Positions 7,342 through 17,645 are shown, numbered from the stretch's first letter. The stretch: 64,000 bases of DNA from Oscillospiraceae bacterium (GCA_031268405.1 JAIRXF010000013.1:1-64000), one strand, 5' to 3'. Numbers and translations are program-made. Notes: generated from the sequence alone by a model not told the origin.

Positions 7342-8367
7342 TTGGCAACAATACTTGTTACGGGTGGAGGGGGATACATAGGAAGTCACACTTGTGTTGA
7401 ACTGTTAAACTCCAATCACTGTGTTATATCTGTCGATAATTATTGTAATAGCTCTAAAGAATCTTTAAATCGTGTTGAAATGATTACCGGCAAAAAAATT
7501 ATTTCTTATTGTGGAGATATAAGAAACCCTGATATTTTGAGGAAGATTTTTAGAGAGAACAAAATAGATGCTGTGATTCATTTTGCCGGACTTAAGTCAG
7601 TTAAGGAATCCGTTTTAAATCCGCTTGAATATTACGACAATAATGTCTGTGGAACCATTAATCTTTGTGAGATTATGAAAGAATTTTTGGTTAAAAATTT
7701 AGTGTTTAGTTCATCTGCAACGGTGTACAATAGTGATTTAACTTCTCCGTTTAATGAAGAAATGCCCGTTGGAAAGGTTAGCAGTCCATACGGAAGAACT
7801 AAGTATGTAATAGAAGAAATACTTCGAGATTTAAAGAATTCTGACATTGAGTGGAGCATTTCTATATTAAGATATTTTAACCCTGTTGGTGCACACGAAA
7901 GTGGATTAATAGGAGAAGACCCCTTGGGAATTCCCAATAATCTTATGCCATTTGTTTCAAAAGTTGCGCTTGGAATTTTTCCCTATTTAACTGTTTTTTC
8001 AAAAGATTATAATACGCGCGATGGTACCTGTATAAGGGATTATATACATGTTATGGATCTTGCAAGAGGCCATTTATTGGCGCTTGAAAAAATATTGAGT
8101 GAAAATGGAATTGAAGTTTACAATCTTGGTAGCGGAATGGGTTACAGTGTTTTGGAATTTATAGATGCTTTTGAAAAAATTTGTGAAAGTAAAATAAATT
8201 ACAAAATAGGAGAAAAAAGACAGGGCGATTTACCAATAGTATATGCAGACACAACTAAAGCCAGAGAGGAACTTGGTTTTAAGGTTATTTATGATATAAA
8301 AAAAATGTGCGTAGATACCCTTAATTGGCAGAGAAAAAATCCCAGCGGGTATTCTAATACTAGATGA
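7342..8367 (+). CDS. galE: UDP-glucose 4-epimerase
   Basis: About 341 residues from the TTG at 7342, which places the start at MATILVTGGGGYIGSHTCVELL, the family N-terminus; the open frame extends upstream into the preceding gene but that part has no similarity. GxxGxxG is visible near residue 8, SSATVY and SPYGRTKYVIEE give the catalytic Ser/Tyr/Lys, and RYFNPVGAHESG plus GTCIRDYIHVMDLA are diagnostic of GalE. It interconverts UDP-glucose and UDP-galactose, supplying glycosyltransferases such as the GT8 enzymes in this window (inferred link). Confidence 0.95.
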   Translation: MATILVTGGGGYIGSHTCVELLNSNHCVISVDNYCNSSKESLNRVEMITGKKIISYCGDIRNPDILRKIFRENKIDAVIHFAGLKSVKESVLNPLEYYDNNVCGTINLCEIMKEFLVKNLVFSSSATVYNSDLTSPFNEEMPVGKVSSPYGRTKYVIEEILRDLKNSDIEWSISILRYFNPVGAHESGLIGEDPLGIPNNLMPFVSKVALGIFPYLTVFSKDYNTRDGTCIRDYIHVMDLARGHLLALEKILSENGIEVYNLGSGMGYSVLEFIDAFEKICESKINYKIGEKRQGDLPIVYADTTKAREELGFKVIYDIKKMCVDTLNWQRKNPSGYSNTR

Positions 8368-8416
8368 AATTCAACACGAATTCTCAAACGATCGCATGGA
8401 TTTTGTTTTAAAAGTG

Positions 8417-8425
8417 TGATAAAAT
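8417..8425 (+). promoter_or_regulatory. Extended -10 promoter upstream of folK
   Basis: TGATAAAAT is an extended -10 (TG-n-TAAAAT) with a weak -35 (TGGATT, 8397-8402) 17 bases upstream. Very similar TG-n-TAAAAT elements occur at 38921, 33538 and 62257, suggesting a favoured promoter form in this genome. Confidence 0.5.
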
Positions 8426-8497
8426 ACGAAATAACTGATGCGTGCAAAAAAGAAAAGTAAATATAAAATTTATTTTTACATATTTGAGGTGTTTGAA

Positions 8498-9058
8498 TTG
8501 CATGAAAAATTAAATGAAGCAATAATTGCGCTCGGTAGTAATATGGGTAAAAGGGAAAAAAATATCGTTAGTGCCATTAATTTACTCTCAAAAGTTCCAA
8601 TTATAAAAATTGAAAACATCTCTCGAATCTACGAAACGAAACCCTATAAGGTTTTGATAAAACAAGAAAATTTTTTGAATTGTTGCTTAAAAATTTTTAC
8701 AAATCTTAGTAGCCAAGCACTTTTAGGCGCGTGTCTTGGTGTGGAGGCAGCTCTTGGGAGAGAAAGACCTTATCGTTTTGCCAGCAGAACGATCGATATA
8801 GATTTGATTTGCTATGAATCTTGCAAAATTAGTACCGAAGAGCTTTATTTGCCACATCCGCGTTCACACGAAAGATCTTTTGTCATGGCGCCAATAAACG
8901 ATCTTTATCCGCGAGGATTGCCTGAGTATTTTGGATTTAATTTTGGTATCAAAAAATTTAAAGATGATTCCTTTGAAAACATTTTTTCGTACAACGAAAT
9001 TCTGGTTAATTTAAATTGCCAGCCATCTTTAAAATGTAAAACACAAGCAAATAACTAG
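8498..9058 (+). CDS. folK: 6-hydroxymethyl-7,8-dihydropterin pyrophosphokinase
   Basis: 186 residues from the TTG at 8498, which has TGAGGTG seven bases upstream and yields the family start (AIIALGSNMGKREKNI). The HPPK signature is present as RERPYRFASRTIDIDLI, together with YLPHPRSHERSFVMAP. It transfers pyrophosphate from ATP to the pterin in folate synthesis. No folP or folB neighbour is present. The C-terminal 30-40 residues are less conserved. cysS follows 13 bases later, so the two are probably co-transcribed. Confidence 0.92.
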   Translation: MHEKLNEAIIALGSNMGKREKNIVSAINLLSKVPIIKIENISRIYETKPYKVLIKQENFLNCCLKIFTNLSSQALLGACLGVEAALGRERPYRFASRTIDIDLICYESCKISTEELYLPHPRSHERSFVMAPINDLYPRGLPEYFGFNFGIKKFKDDSFENIFSYNEILVNLNCQPSLKCKTQANN

Positions 9059-9071
9059 GCAGGAGATTAAG

Positions 9072-10499
9072 ATGAGGTTTTACAATACACTTACTAAAAA
9101 AAAAGAAGTTTTTAAACCAATTCACGAAAACAAAGTCAAAATATACGTTTGCGGCCCGACGGTGTACAATTTTATGCATCTTGGAAATGCTCGACCTTTG
9201 TGTGTTTTTGATGTTTTAAGAAAGTATCTTATTTATAGAAAATTTGATGTTACTTTTGTTCAAAATTTTACAGATATAGATGATAAAATTATAGCTAAAG
9301 CCAATAAAAATGGTGTGTCGTCTAAAGAGATTTCGGATCTTTACAAAAAGGAATATCAAAAAGATGCGCATGGACTTGGTGTTAGCGATGCCGATATTTG
9401 CCCAACTGCAACCAGCAATATTTTTAATATGATAGACTTTGTATTTGAACTTATAAAAAAAGGTTATGCTTACAAAACTATTTCTAATGATGTGTACTTT
9501 AGAACTGATAAATTCCCAGAATATGGAAAACTATCCGGGCAATCAATTAAAGATTTACAAATTGGAACAAGAGTTGCATTTAATGAAGAAAAAGAAAATC
9601 CTTATGATTTTGTGCTTTGGAAAGCATCCAAATTAAATGAGCCCTGGTGGCCTTCGCCCTGGGGAAATGGGAGACCGGGATGGCATATTGAATGTTCAGC
9701 GATGATAAAAAATCATTTGGGAAGTACCATTGATATGCATTGCGGTGGTCAGGATCTTGTGTTTCCACACCATGAAAATGAAATTGCTCAGAGTGAGTGC
9801 TGCAATGGCAAAAAACTTGCTAATTACTGGATTCACAATGGTTTTGTAAATATCAACGACGAAAAAATGTCGAAGTCTTTGAATAATTTTTTTACTGTTA
9901 GAGATATAGCAAAAAAATTTGGATACAAACCTATAAGATATTTAATGATTTCCGCTCATTATAGAACCTCAATAAATTACAGCGAAGCTGTTTTGCTCAA
10001 TTGCAAGTCGGCGCTTTTACGTCTTCATAATTGCAGAGAAAATCTTAATTTTAAGATAAATTCTACAGATGAAAATGTTGATTACAACAATGAAGATGAC
10101 AAACTAAAAGAAAGATTGTCTGAATATAAAATTGACTTTATAAAAGCCATGGACGACGATCTTAACACCGCCGATGCTCTTGCGGTTGTATTTGATCTTA
10201 CAAGAAAAATAAATTCAGAATTTTTATCTAATAAATCTAAATTGTTTTCTAAAGAAATTTTGGTTTTTTCAAGGAAGCTTTTTGATGAATTATGTGGAGT
10301 TTTAGGTATTTTGGGTAGTAAAAATGATGATAGAGTTTTAAATTCTGAAGTCAAAAAACTTATAGATGAAAGAGAAGAAGCAAGAAGAAGTAGAGATTTT
10401 AAAAAATCAGATGAAATCAGGCAAAAATTGTATGAAATTGGCGTAATTTTAGAAGATACAAACAAGGGTGTTAATTGGAAATTTAGAGATCTTATCTAA
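9072..10499 (+). CDS. cysS: Cysteinyl-tRNA synthetase
   Basis: 475 residues, full length. The HIGH-type motif is FMHLGNAR with CGPTVYN before it (zinc ligand Cys), GWHIECSAM and DLVFPHHENEIAQS mark the Cys-binding and zinc sites, and KMSKSLNNF is the KMSKS loop. The C-terminal helix bundle with the tRNA-binding region ends GVNWKFRD. ATG with GCAGGAG upstream. No T-box leader was recognised in front of it. Confidence 0.97.
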   Translation: MRFYNTLTKKKEVFKPIHENKVKIYVCGPTVYNFMHLGNARPLCVFDVLRKYLIYRKFDVTFVQNFTDIDDKIIAKANKNGVSSKEISDLYKKEYQKDAHGLGVSDADICPTATSNIFNMIDFVFELIKKGYAYKTISNDVYFRTDKFPEYGKLSGQSIKDLQIGTRVAFNEEKENPYDFVLWKASKLNEPWWPSPWGNGRPGWHIECSAMIKNHLGSTIDMHCGGQDLVFPHHENEIAQSECCNGKKLANYWIHNGFVNINDEKMSKSLNNFFTVRDIAKKFGYKPIRYLMISAHYRTSINYSEAVLLNCKSALLRLHNCRENLNFKINSTDENVDYNNEDDKLKERLSEYKIDFIKAMDDDLNTADALAVVFDLTRKINSEFLSNKSKLFSKEILVFSRKLFDELCGVLGILGSKNDDRVLNSEVKKLIDEREEARRSRDFKKSDEIRQKLYEIGVILEDTNKGVNWKFRDLI

Positions 10500-10741
10500 A
10501 CGGAGTTTAGGTTATTTTTAAGGAATTTTAATTTTTCAAGTAGTTTTTAACTAATAATGTGTTTATTTTTACGATTCTCACAAAAATATAAAATTTTAGA
10601 AAGCGCGTTATTTATAAATTATAGTATAAAAATATATGTCTATTTTTACGTTGTATATTTTTTTGATGATTGATTTTTATTTGCCTATTGGTAGCCGTAA
10701 CAATAAAGTTTTAGATGAAATTTTATTTTGTGATCTGGCAC
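10500..10741. other. Intergenic region cysS-greA, no gene seen
   Basis: Very AT-rich with stops in all frames. Apart from the greA promoter immediately downstream I see no gene or convincing terminator. Confidence 0.6.
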
Positions 10742-10770
10742 TTGACCATAATGCGATAATTTTTTATAAT
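10742..10770 (+). promoter_or_regulatory. Strong vegetative promoter for greA
   Basis: TTGACC (10742-10747), exactly 17 bases, then a perfect TATAAT (10765-10770), 42 bases before the greA start. It is one of the best matches to the sigma-A consensus in the window. Confidence 0.75.
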
Positions 10771-10812
10771 GGAATCTGTGAACTAGGGTGAGAGCTGAAG
10801 GAGCTGTGTGAA

Positions 10813-11286
10813 GTGGCAAAAGAGGTTTTACTTACTAAAGAGGGTCTTGATGATTTAGAAAAAGAGCTTGAGCAGCTTAAGACTGTCAAGAGAAAAGAAA
10901 TAGCAGAAAGAATAAAAGTAGCACTCTCTTTTGGTGATCTTTCTGAAAACAGCGAGTATGACGAAGCGAAGAACGAACAAGCTATAGCTGAGTCTAGAAT
11001 TGCCACCATTGAATCAATGCTCCAAAGTGTTAAAATTATTGACGAAGACAAACTAGATACTGACAACATACACGTGGGCTCCAAGGTTACAGTTTATGAT
11101 AACAAATACAACGAGACGGCTTCGTACAAAATTGTAGGATCTAGTGAGGCCAATCCATCTATTGGAAAAATTTCAGATGAATCTCCCTTGGGAATGCGAC
11201 TTATAGGTCATAAAGTGGGGGACAAATTAGATGTTGATACACCCAGCGGAATCATAGTTTATGAGGTGCTTGAAATATCGAAATAA
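10813..11286 (+). CDS. greA: Transcription elongation factor GreA
   Basis: 157 residues, standard GreA length. The N-terminal coiled coil contains LTKEGLDDLEKELEQLK and the acidic tip region GDLSENSEYDEAKNEQ that reaches the polymerase active site; the C-terminal FKBP-like domain contains GSKVTVYD and SPLGMRLIGHKVGD. It stimulates RNA cleavage in backtracked RNA polymerase. GTG start, with GAAGGAG upstream. lysS follows after 177 bases, a frequent greA-lysS arrangement in Firmicutes. Confidence 0.97.
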   Translation: MAKEVLLTKEGLDDLEKELEQLKTVKRKEIAERIKVALSFGDLSENSEYDEAKNEQAIAESRIATIESMLQSVKIIDEDKLDTDNIHVGSKVTVYDNKYNETASYKIVGSSEANPSIGKISDESPLGMRLIGHKVGDKLDVDTPSGIIVYEVLEISK

Positions 11287-11463
11287 TTTGCGATTGTGCA
11301 TATTTAAAAAGAGTTTATTTTTATTTGCAAAAAATTTTTTCAACTCCTTGTGTGTTTATTGTTTTTATCGCGATTTATATTGAATTTTAGTGTTTATTGA
11401 TGTCTAGATCTTCTTATTGGGAGGTTTTATAGCTGATTAGTTATAATTAAGGAGTTGTAAGTT

Positions 11464-12972
11464 ATGCAAGAAGACGAAAAGTCTTTGCAAGGAACTGAAC
11501 AAAATTTAAATGAACTTTTGGAAATAAGAAGAGAAAAGTTACGTATTCTAAAAAATGCCCAAAAGGATCCATTCGAAATAACTTCTTGCAAACAAGATAA
11601 TCTTGCAGAAAATATTAAAGATAATTTTGAAAATTTTGAAAACACAGAGGTTAATGTTGCGGGCAGAATTTTAAATTTTAGGGATATGGGAAAAGCAAGT
11701 TTTCTTGATATTTTAGATCGTAGTGGAAAGATTCAAATTTACGTTCGCATAAACGACGTTGGTCAAGAAGAATATGGAGAAATTTTAAAATGGGACATAG
11801 GGGATATTATTTATGTTAAAGGAAAAGTATTTAAGACTAGACGCGAAGAGATTTCCGTGCATGCAAACGAAATTCTACTTATAAGCAAATCCTTGGCTCC
11901 GTTGCCCGATAAATTTCACGGAATTCGCGATACTGATTTGCGTTATAGACAAAGATATTTAGATCTTATTATGAATCCGGAAGTTAAAGATACTTTTCTT
12001 AAACGCAGCGCTGTTGTTAAAGAAATCCGTAAATTTTTGGATGAAAGAGATTTTTTAGAAGTAGAAACTCCTGTTTTAAACACCATACCTGGTGGAGCCA
12101 TAGCTGCTCCATTTTCAACTTATCACAATGCTCTTGACATAGATTTATTTTTAAGAATTGCTCCTGAGCTTTATCTTAAAAAACTACTTGTTGGTGGCTT
12201 AGAAAGAGTATACGAAATAGGCAGGCTTTTTAGAAACGAAGGGATCTCTGTAAGGCACAATCCAGAGTTTACAACCGTTGAGGTTTATCAAGCTTATACA
12301 AATTATCAAGATATGATGATATTGACGGAAGATCTTATTTCTAATATAGCTTTTTCTGTGTGTAAGAGCCACAAAATAGTTTATCAAGAAGAAGAAATAG
12401 ATCTCTCTCCTCCATTCGCTAGAATTAGCATGATTGATGCGGTGAAAAATGTTACTGGAGTTGATTTTTCAGAGTTTGCACAAGATGTTCAAAAAGCAAA
12501 AAAATTAGCCTTGGAACTAAATTTGCCAGAAGCTGACAAGTTTGATTCTTTTGGCGAGGTATTAAACTTTATTTTTGAAGAAAAAGTTGAACAGACACTG
12601 GTAAATCCCACTTTTATTTATGATTATCCCATTGAAGTTTCACCTCTTACCAAGAGAAAAAAGGAAGATAAGTACTTTACTGAAAGATTTGAACTTTTTA
12701 TAGCACGAAGAGAGCTTGCCAATGCTTATTCGGAACTTAATGATCCCATCGATCAGCGTGAAAGATTTACGAAACAATTGGAAAAACAAAATAAGGACCA
12801 AAAGTCAGGAAGCATAGATGAAGATTTTCTTTCTGCCTTAGAATACGGAATGCCTCCTGCTGGAGGAATGGGGCTAGGAATTGATAGATTTGTTATGCTT
12901 TTAACCAATAGTGCTTCCATAAGAGACGTGCTTTTTTTCCCAACTATGAAACCTCTTGACAAACAATGCTAG
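11464..12972 (+). CDS. lysS: Lysyl-tRNA synthetase, class II
   Basis: 502 residues. An N-terminal OB-fold anticodon-binding domain ([21 protein letters not shown]) is followed by the class II catalytic core: motif 1 around [16 protein letters not shown], motif 2 with [22 protein letters not shown], and motif 3 with [19 protein letters not shown]. Full length and intact. ATG with AAGGAG ten bases upstream. Confidence 0.97.
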   Translation: MQEDEKSLQGTEQNLNELLEIRREKLRILKNAQKDPFEITSCKQDNLAENIKDNFENFENTEVNVAGRILNFRDMGKASFLDILDRSGKIQIYVRINDVGQEEYGEILKWDIGDIIYVKGKVFKTRREEISVHANEILLISKSLAPLPDKFHGIRDTDLRYRQRYLDLIMNPEVKDTFLKRSAVVKEIRKFLDERDFLEVETPVLNTIPGGAIAAPFSTYHNALDIDLFLRIAPELYLKKLLVGGLERVYEIGRLFRNEGISVRHNPEFTTVEVYQAYTNYQDMMILTEDLISNIAFSVCKSHKIVYQEEEIDLSPPFARISMIDAVKNVTGVDFSEFAQDVQKAKKLALELNLPEADKFDSFGEVLNFIFEEKVEQTLVNPTFIYDYPIEVSPLTKRKKEDKYFTERFELFIARRELANAYSELNDPIDQRERFTKQLEKQNKDQKSGSIDEDFLSALEYGMPPAGGMGLGIDRFVMLLTNSASIRDVLFFPTMKPLDKQC

Positions 12973-13074
12973 AGTCGACTTCAATGTGAAATTTATGTAT
13001 TAAAATCGATTATAAATTAATTAATTTTTGAGACTTGTTGGGGGGTAGGAGCGATAGAAGATTTAGGTGGAATT

Positions 13075-13953
13075 TTGATCATAAATAAACCACAATGGAT
13101 TTCTTCTTTCGACGTGGTTTTTCGTGTAAAAAAAATTGTAAAATGTAAGAAAATTGGGCATTGTGGAACTCTTGATCCTTTAGCAACAGGTGTTTTGCCG
13201 ATATTAATAGGAAAAGCAACAAAAATACTTCAGTTTTTGCCAAACACAAAAAAGACTTATATAGCGTCATTTAAACTCGGAGTTACAACAGACACTCAAG
13301 ATATAACGGGGAGTATTCTAACAAAATCAAAAGTCTTAATTAATACTATGACTTGCAAAAATAGTCTTGGTGAGTTTATTAAGGAAAGTTTTCAAATTCC
13401 TCCGATGTATTCATCAATTAAAAAGAATGGGCAGCCTCTTTATAAGCTTGCCAGAAGTGGAATAGAAGTTTATCGGGCTGCGCGACCGATCTTTGTTGAC
13501 GAAATAAATCTATTGGAATTTAATGAAAAAAAGGGAACAGGAAGATTTTTTGTAACGTGCTCAAGTGGCACTTACGTTCGAACTATTTGCCACGATCTTG
13601 GTCAAAAGCTCGGTTGCGGTGCGGTGATGACGGATTTAATCAGAACTGATTCTTGCGGATTTTCCATCAAAAATAGTGTAGACTTAGAAAAGATTAAAGA
13701 ATCTGGCAGGGAAATAGGTAAAATTTTAATTAAGTTAGATTTTCCTTTCAGGGTTTATCATAAAATTATAATTACCAAATCTCAAGCTTTTAGATTCAAA
13801 TGCGGAGGAGATTTACTGGTTAACAGAATAGATTTTAAAAATGGTATAGAAAGTGGGCAAATTTTTAGAGTTTATGATTGTGATGAAAATTTTATCGGAC
13901 TCGGTAAAATCTCAAAGCAAAAGCAAGAGTTAGCTGTTTTAAAAGCCTTTTAA
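13075..13953 (+). CDS. truB: tRNA pseudouridine-55 synthase
   Basis: 292 residues. The catalytic motif GHCGTLDPLATGVLPI contains the nucleophilic Asp, preceded by INKPQWISSFDVV, and KTYIASFKLGVTTDTQD and SSGTYVRTICHDLG match the family. It makes pseudouridine 55 in the T-loop. The TTG at 13075 is the only conventional start, but its spacing from AGGTGG (13065-13070) is short, and most relatives begin a few residues earlier; the in-frame codons upstream (GGILIINKP) resemble the family N-terminus. A non-canonical start such as ATA at 13054 is conceivable. Confidence 0.9.
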   Translation: MIINKPQWISSFDVVFRVKKIVKCKKIGHCGTLDPLATGVLPILIGKATKILQFLPNTKKTYIASFKLGVTTDTQDITGSILTKSKVLINTMTCKNSLGEFIKESFQIPPMYSSIKKNGQPLYKLARSGIEVYRAARPIFVDEINLLEFNEKKGTGRFFVTCSSGTYVRTICHDLGQKLGCGAVMTDLIRTDSCGFSIKNSVDLEKIKESGREIGKILIKLDFPFRVYHKIIITKSQAFRFKCGGDLLVNRIDFKNGIESGQIFRVYDCDENFIGLGKISKQKQELAVLKAF

Positions 13954-14288
13954 AACAAAGTTTGGTTTCAATTAGTAATTTTGTTAACCCTACGTTTCGT
14001 TTACATAAATATTGGGAATTCTGATTTTAAGTTTTGACCGCACATGATTTATTATATGACAACGTTTTGAAGGAATTTGTTATAAACATTATAAAAAGAT
14101 TCATTATGCTAAAATAATCTTTAGCTGATGTGAATTTGAGTTAAGGTATTTTTGTAGATTGATTATAAATGCACAAAACTTTTAATTATAAGTTATTTTT
14201 AGTTTTATTCTATTTACTCGCAACTAAATTTTTTTGTTATGTATTAAATTTATTGCTTAGTCGTGTGCAAAATTTTACCAACGAAATA
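13954..14288. other. Intergenic region truB-comF, no gene seen
   Basis: Convergent gap. An extended -10-like TGCTAAAAT occurs at about 14107-14115 without a good -35. Short plus-strand frames running into 14290-14590 are antisense to comF and are not credible genes. Confidence 0.55.
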
Positions 14289-14960
14289 CTACTTAAAATC
14301 TATTGTAGAAATAGCCAAAGTTACACAGAAGACTTCCGTAATTTGTGCTCTTTTTAGAGATATTATGCACTCTGAGAGAGTGCTGCCAGTTGTTACTACA
14401 TCATCGCAGATCAAAATTTTTTTATTTTTAATAAAAGATGGATCGATGATTTCGTATATGCCTCTACAATTTTTTCTTCTATCTTTTCCAGATAGTGTAT
14501 GTTGTTCTGAATTTTTTTTAATTTTACGAATTGTTTGTTTGTATTTAACATTGATAAATTTCGATAGTTTTTCTGCTAATTCTTGCGATTGATTATATCC
14601 TCTTTTTTTGATTTTTATTTTGTCCATTGGTACGCTTGTAATAATGTCGAAGTTAGCAGTATTAATTTTTTTATTTAAACAATTTGCCATTAATTTAGAA
14701 AATTTTTCGCCATAATCCCTTCGTTTTGCGAATTTGTATCTTAAAACGGCGTTTTTTACATTTCCTTCATATTTAAATACTGACAAACAAGCGAAATTCT
14801 GATTTAGGCGAGTTTTAAATTCTTTCACATAGCCATCGTAATTTAAATTTTTCTCACAGTCTGAACAAAATAACATATTATATTTAATTCCGATTTCGCA
14901 ATAAGGGCATTGATTTGGATACAATGTATGCAGTAAATTTGATAAAAAACTTTTAAACAA
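14289..14960 (-). CDS. ComF/GntX-family phosphoribosyltransferase-like protein
   Basis: 223 residues from the TTG at 14960. Upstream frame extension would overlap the tRNA, and GAAGGT six bases before this TTG supports it. Two Cys pairs near the N-terminus (CPYC, CSDC) form the zinc ribbon, then a phosphoribosyltransferase fold with FKYEGNVKNAVLRYKFAKRRD, PMDKIKIKKRGYNQS and the PRPP loop ICDDVVTTGSTL. Relatives aid DNA uptake (ComFC) or are of unknown role; no other competence genes are visible. ComFA is not adjacent. Confidence 0.88.
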   Translation of the reverse strand: MFKSFLSNLLHTLYPNQCPYCEIGIKYNMLFCSDCEKNLNYDGYVKEFKTRLNQNFACLSVFKYEGNVKNAVLRYKFAKRRDYGEKFSKLMANCLNKKINTANFDIITSVPMDKIKIKKRGYNQSQELAEKLSKFINVKYKQTIRKIKKNSEQHTLSGKDRRKNCRGIYEIIDPSFIKNKKILICDDVVTTGSTLSECIISLKRAQITEVFCVTLAISTIDFK

Positions 14961-15062
14961 AATATTACCTTCGTTTTTAAAATAGTTTAAAAATGATATT
15001 AATGTAAAAGTGAATTTTTTAACAATTAGATATCTAATTTTATTAAAATTTTTAAGAACATC

Positions 15063-15137
<75 letters not shown>

Positions 15138-15301
15138 AAATCCAACCGAACTATGCTATCATAAAACAGTATTTCTGTAAAGTTCTCTTTGCACTATGGA
15201 TATATCAAAGGTTCGAGATTAATTATTAAAAATGCTTCCAAGAAGCGAGATAATTAGCGAAGTAATTTGAATTTTAGAAATCAATTATTCTCAGTTTTTT
15301 A

Positions 15302-17644
15302 TTATTTTTGAGGCGAATATAACACAGTTACTTCTAAGTTGCTTGGTATCACCAAAAGTTCTTTAACATAATCTAATGATTTTATTGAAAAAGAGTGAAA
15401 GATTGCATCTGGAAAAAATGTTTGAAATATCAAGTGTATTGGCACTTCGCATTCGACCAAAAAAAGCCGGTTCTCTTCCCATTTTCTCCATGGAGTGTTG
15501 TTTTGAAATCTCATGCATATGAAAGCTGCTTCGTTTATTAATTTACCCTTATTAAGCGATTTATTTTCTATATCGTCGTATGCCAAAAAACTTTTCTGCA
15601 TGGCTTCAGGCGTAATGTATCGATAGCATGTTAAGGAATCTTGCGATTTATTTTCAAAATTTATTCGGGTTAATAGTTCTTGATTAAAAGCATAAGAAAT
15701 AATGAATGTTTTGTCAAAAATTTCGAAATTACCGTTAAGAAACGATTTGTTTGCGGGAGATTTTATTAATAAATCTAAACTATGCACATGTCTCTTTCGT
15801 TCAAAATAATATTTCTCCCAAAATTCAAAATTTAATTTTTTAAAATTTTCAAGGAGAATATTTCGCCCATTTTTCCCCCCAAAATCTTTGGAAATACGCA
15901 TAGAGGTGGAAAATTTTTTTGTTAACGGTAGTGACTTTTTTTTATCGGAAAGAAATCTGTCGTCGTGAAAAAAAGTATTCCATGTTGAACTGATATCACG
16001 TTGGTTGACTAGAAATTCTTTTACGGCGATAGCAAGTGGGCACCAACAGGAGTAAGCGTTATGGCTCCTAAACGCCTCCAAAAGAATTAAATTACCGCCA
16101 TTTTCCTTCATGTATGTGGCAAATCTTTCGGTGACCCCTCCTGGTTTTCTGATGTTACCAAAATTTTCACCATCCTCACTAATTATATCATTGCCGCGAT
16201 TTATCAACATTTTGGGAATGCCTGAAAACACGCCACTCTGTGACATTTTTAATCTGTGAATAGCTATTTGTTTGGCAAAATTTTCATTAAATCCATCGTT
16301 TTTTAATTTTAAGCAGAACTTTGCTATTTCTCTTGCTCTTTCTAATTTGTATTTGTCATCGGGAGCAATATTTTTTTTAAGCTTAGCATCGGACATTTTA
16401 ATTATATCTTCGGATCTTTTGTAAACATCATTGCAAAAAAACAGCTCAAATGGCTCCAAAGAAACTTTATTTATTTGAGAAATGTTTTCTATTATTTTAT
16501 TAACTTGCTTTGATTCAAGTGGTTTATAAAAATCAAATGTGTATTCCGGATCTAGCAGTTTAGTTTTTGTTGCATAATTAAAAAAACAATCAAATAATTC
16601 TTCATTTTTATGAATTTTTACACAATTGTAATCTTTTTTTTCTGCTTCATTTCGTTGAATTAAATAAAACCAATTTTTTACAAGATAAGAAATAGTCCGT
16701 AATTTATGTCTTATTTGATCGCTAGATATACCTTGTTTTGGAGTTAAAAGAGCTTGTTTATCTATTTTGCTTTTTGCGTTTAAGTGATCGAGATCAAAGT
16801 GTGCCTCTGAAAAACGCAACATTTCAAAACAATCTGCTTCGTGAAGACAAACAGAAATTATGTCTTTATTTTTATCTTGAATGTCTTTATTATTAATGGC
16901 CATTTTTACTCGATGGGCTTCTTCTTTGTTCAACCCAAAGTGTTTTATACTATCTTCATATGCATTCTGAGCACTGAGTGAATCAAAAATATCTATTCCA
17001 TCTGCTTGTCTTGCGGAATCGTGATAAGCACCGGAAACGAAAATTAATTTCATTTCTTTTGGACTGATATTCTGAAATTCTTTGTACAGAGTTTTGTAAG
17101 ATTTGGCAATCGACAACGCAATGATTGCCGTTTCTATAGAATGCTGTGCTCCATGACACTGAGAAAGTTTTCCTCTACCATCATTAGCGCCGATTAGATC
17201 TTTAATTTTTGGCTGCAAAAATTTTTCTTTTTCCTCTTTTTTTCTAGGGGTTTTTAAAAAATCCTGCCATTCTTTTTTTGTATTTTTAACTTTTTCTTTA
17301 AAATCTCCGTGTGCGCCTTCTTCTATTTTATTTAATTTTTCTTCCCAACTTAATTCTTGCCATTTTATTTTTTTATTTCCGTCAAAAATTTCAATTTCTT
17401 CATACGGTGGAAAAAGTTTAGAATAATGCTTTTTTATAGCCGTGTCGCAAATGCAAAAGAGATCTGCTTTGTTAAAATCTTCTGTTTTAATTTCATCGTT
17501 GTTTTCAATTTCAGGAAGAGTGGTGTTTTTGGTGCTGTTAAATCGAAAAATAGAGATGATAATCAAAAAAATGGCTAAACATAGTGTTAAAAATTTTGAC
17601 AAAAATTTAAATTTAGTAAAGTGATTTAGAAAATTAGATAGCAT
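15302..17644 (-). CDS. Membrane-anchored protein with SidE-like phosphodiesterase (HD-type) domain and ART-like C-terminus
   Basis: 780 residues. Residues 13-33 are one hydrophobic segment after a basic N-terminus (signal anchor, bulk predicted outside). Residues about 155-290 carry CHGAQHSIETA (His164, His168), SGAYHDSARQADGIDIFDSLSA (His208-Asp209), AINNKD and CLHEADCFEMLRF (His268, Asp271). This H...HD...D pattern and flanking words strongly recall, from memory, the phosphodiesterase domain of Legionella SidE-family effectors. Residues about 660-780 contain CYRYI (Arg675), GKLINEAAFICMRF (aligned with the STS strand, motif degenerate) and YVKELLVIP (Glu762), an arrangement like mono-ADP-ribosyltransferases, which follow the PDE domain in SidE. 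The middle is unrecognised. ATG lies two bases after the stop of the GT8 gene upstream, so they are translationally coupled. Host-directed modification is a hypothesis; the ART part is uncertain. Confidence 0.55.
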   Translation of the reverse strand: MLSNFLNHFTKFKFLSKFLTLCLAIFLIIISIFRFNSTKNTTLPEIENNDEIKTEDFNKADLFCICDTAIKKHYSKLFPPYEEIEIFDGNKKIKWQELSWEEKLNKIEEGAHGDFKEKVKNTKKEWQDFLKTPRKKEEKEKFLQPKIKDLIGANDGRGKLSQCHGAQHSIETAIIALSIAKSYKTLYKEFQNISPKEMKLIFVSGAYHDSARQADGIDIFDSLSAQNAYEDSIKHFGLNKEEAHRVKMAINNKDIQDKNKDIISVCLHEADCFEMLRFSEAHFDLDHLNAKSKIDKQALLTPKQGISSDQIRHKLRTISYLVKNWFYLIQRNEAEKKDYNCVKIHKNEELFDCFFNYATKTKLLDPEYTFDFYKPLESKQVNKIIENISQINKVSLEPFELFFCNDVYKRSEDIIKMSDAKLKKNIAPDDKYKLERAREIAKFCLKLKNDGFNENFAKQIAIHRLKMSQSGVFSGIPKMLINRGNDIISEDGENFGNIRKPGGVTERFATYMKENGGNLILLEAFRSHNAYSCWCPLAIAVKEFLVNQRDISSTWNTFFHDDRFLSDKKKSLPLTKKFSTSMRISKDFGGKNGRNILLENFKKLNFEFWEKYYFERKRHVHSLDLLIKSPANKSFLNGNFEIFDKTFIISYAFNQELLTRINFENKSQDSLTCYRYITPEAMQKSFLAYDDIENKSLNKGKLINEAAFICMRFQNNTPWRKWEENRLFLVECEVPIHLIFQTFFPDAIFHSFSIKSLDYVKELLVIPSNLEVTVLYSPQK

Positions 17645-17645
17645 T

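Noticed and set aside
9060..13080. T-box leaders upstream of cysS and lysS
   Set aside because: No T-box sequence (AGGGTGGNACCGCG) or specifier stem is visible; the gaps are too short or unstructured.
14169..14592. Plus-strand frames overlapping comF
   Set aside because: Antisense to a clear ComF-family gene; no start signals.
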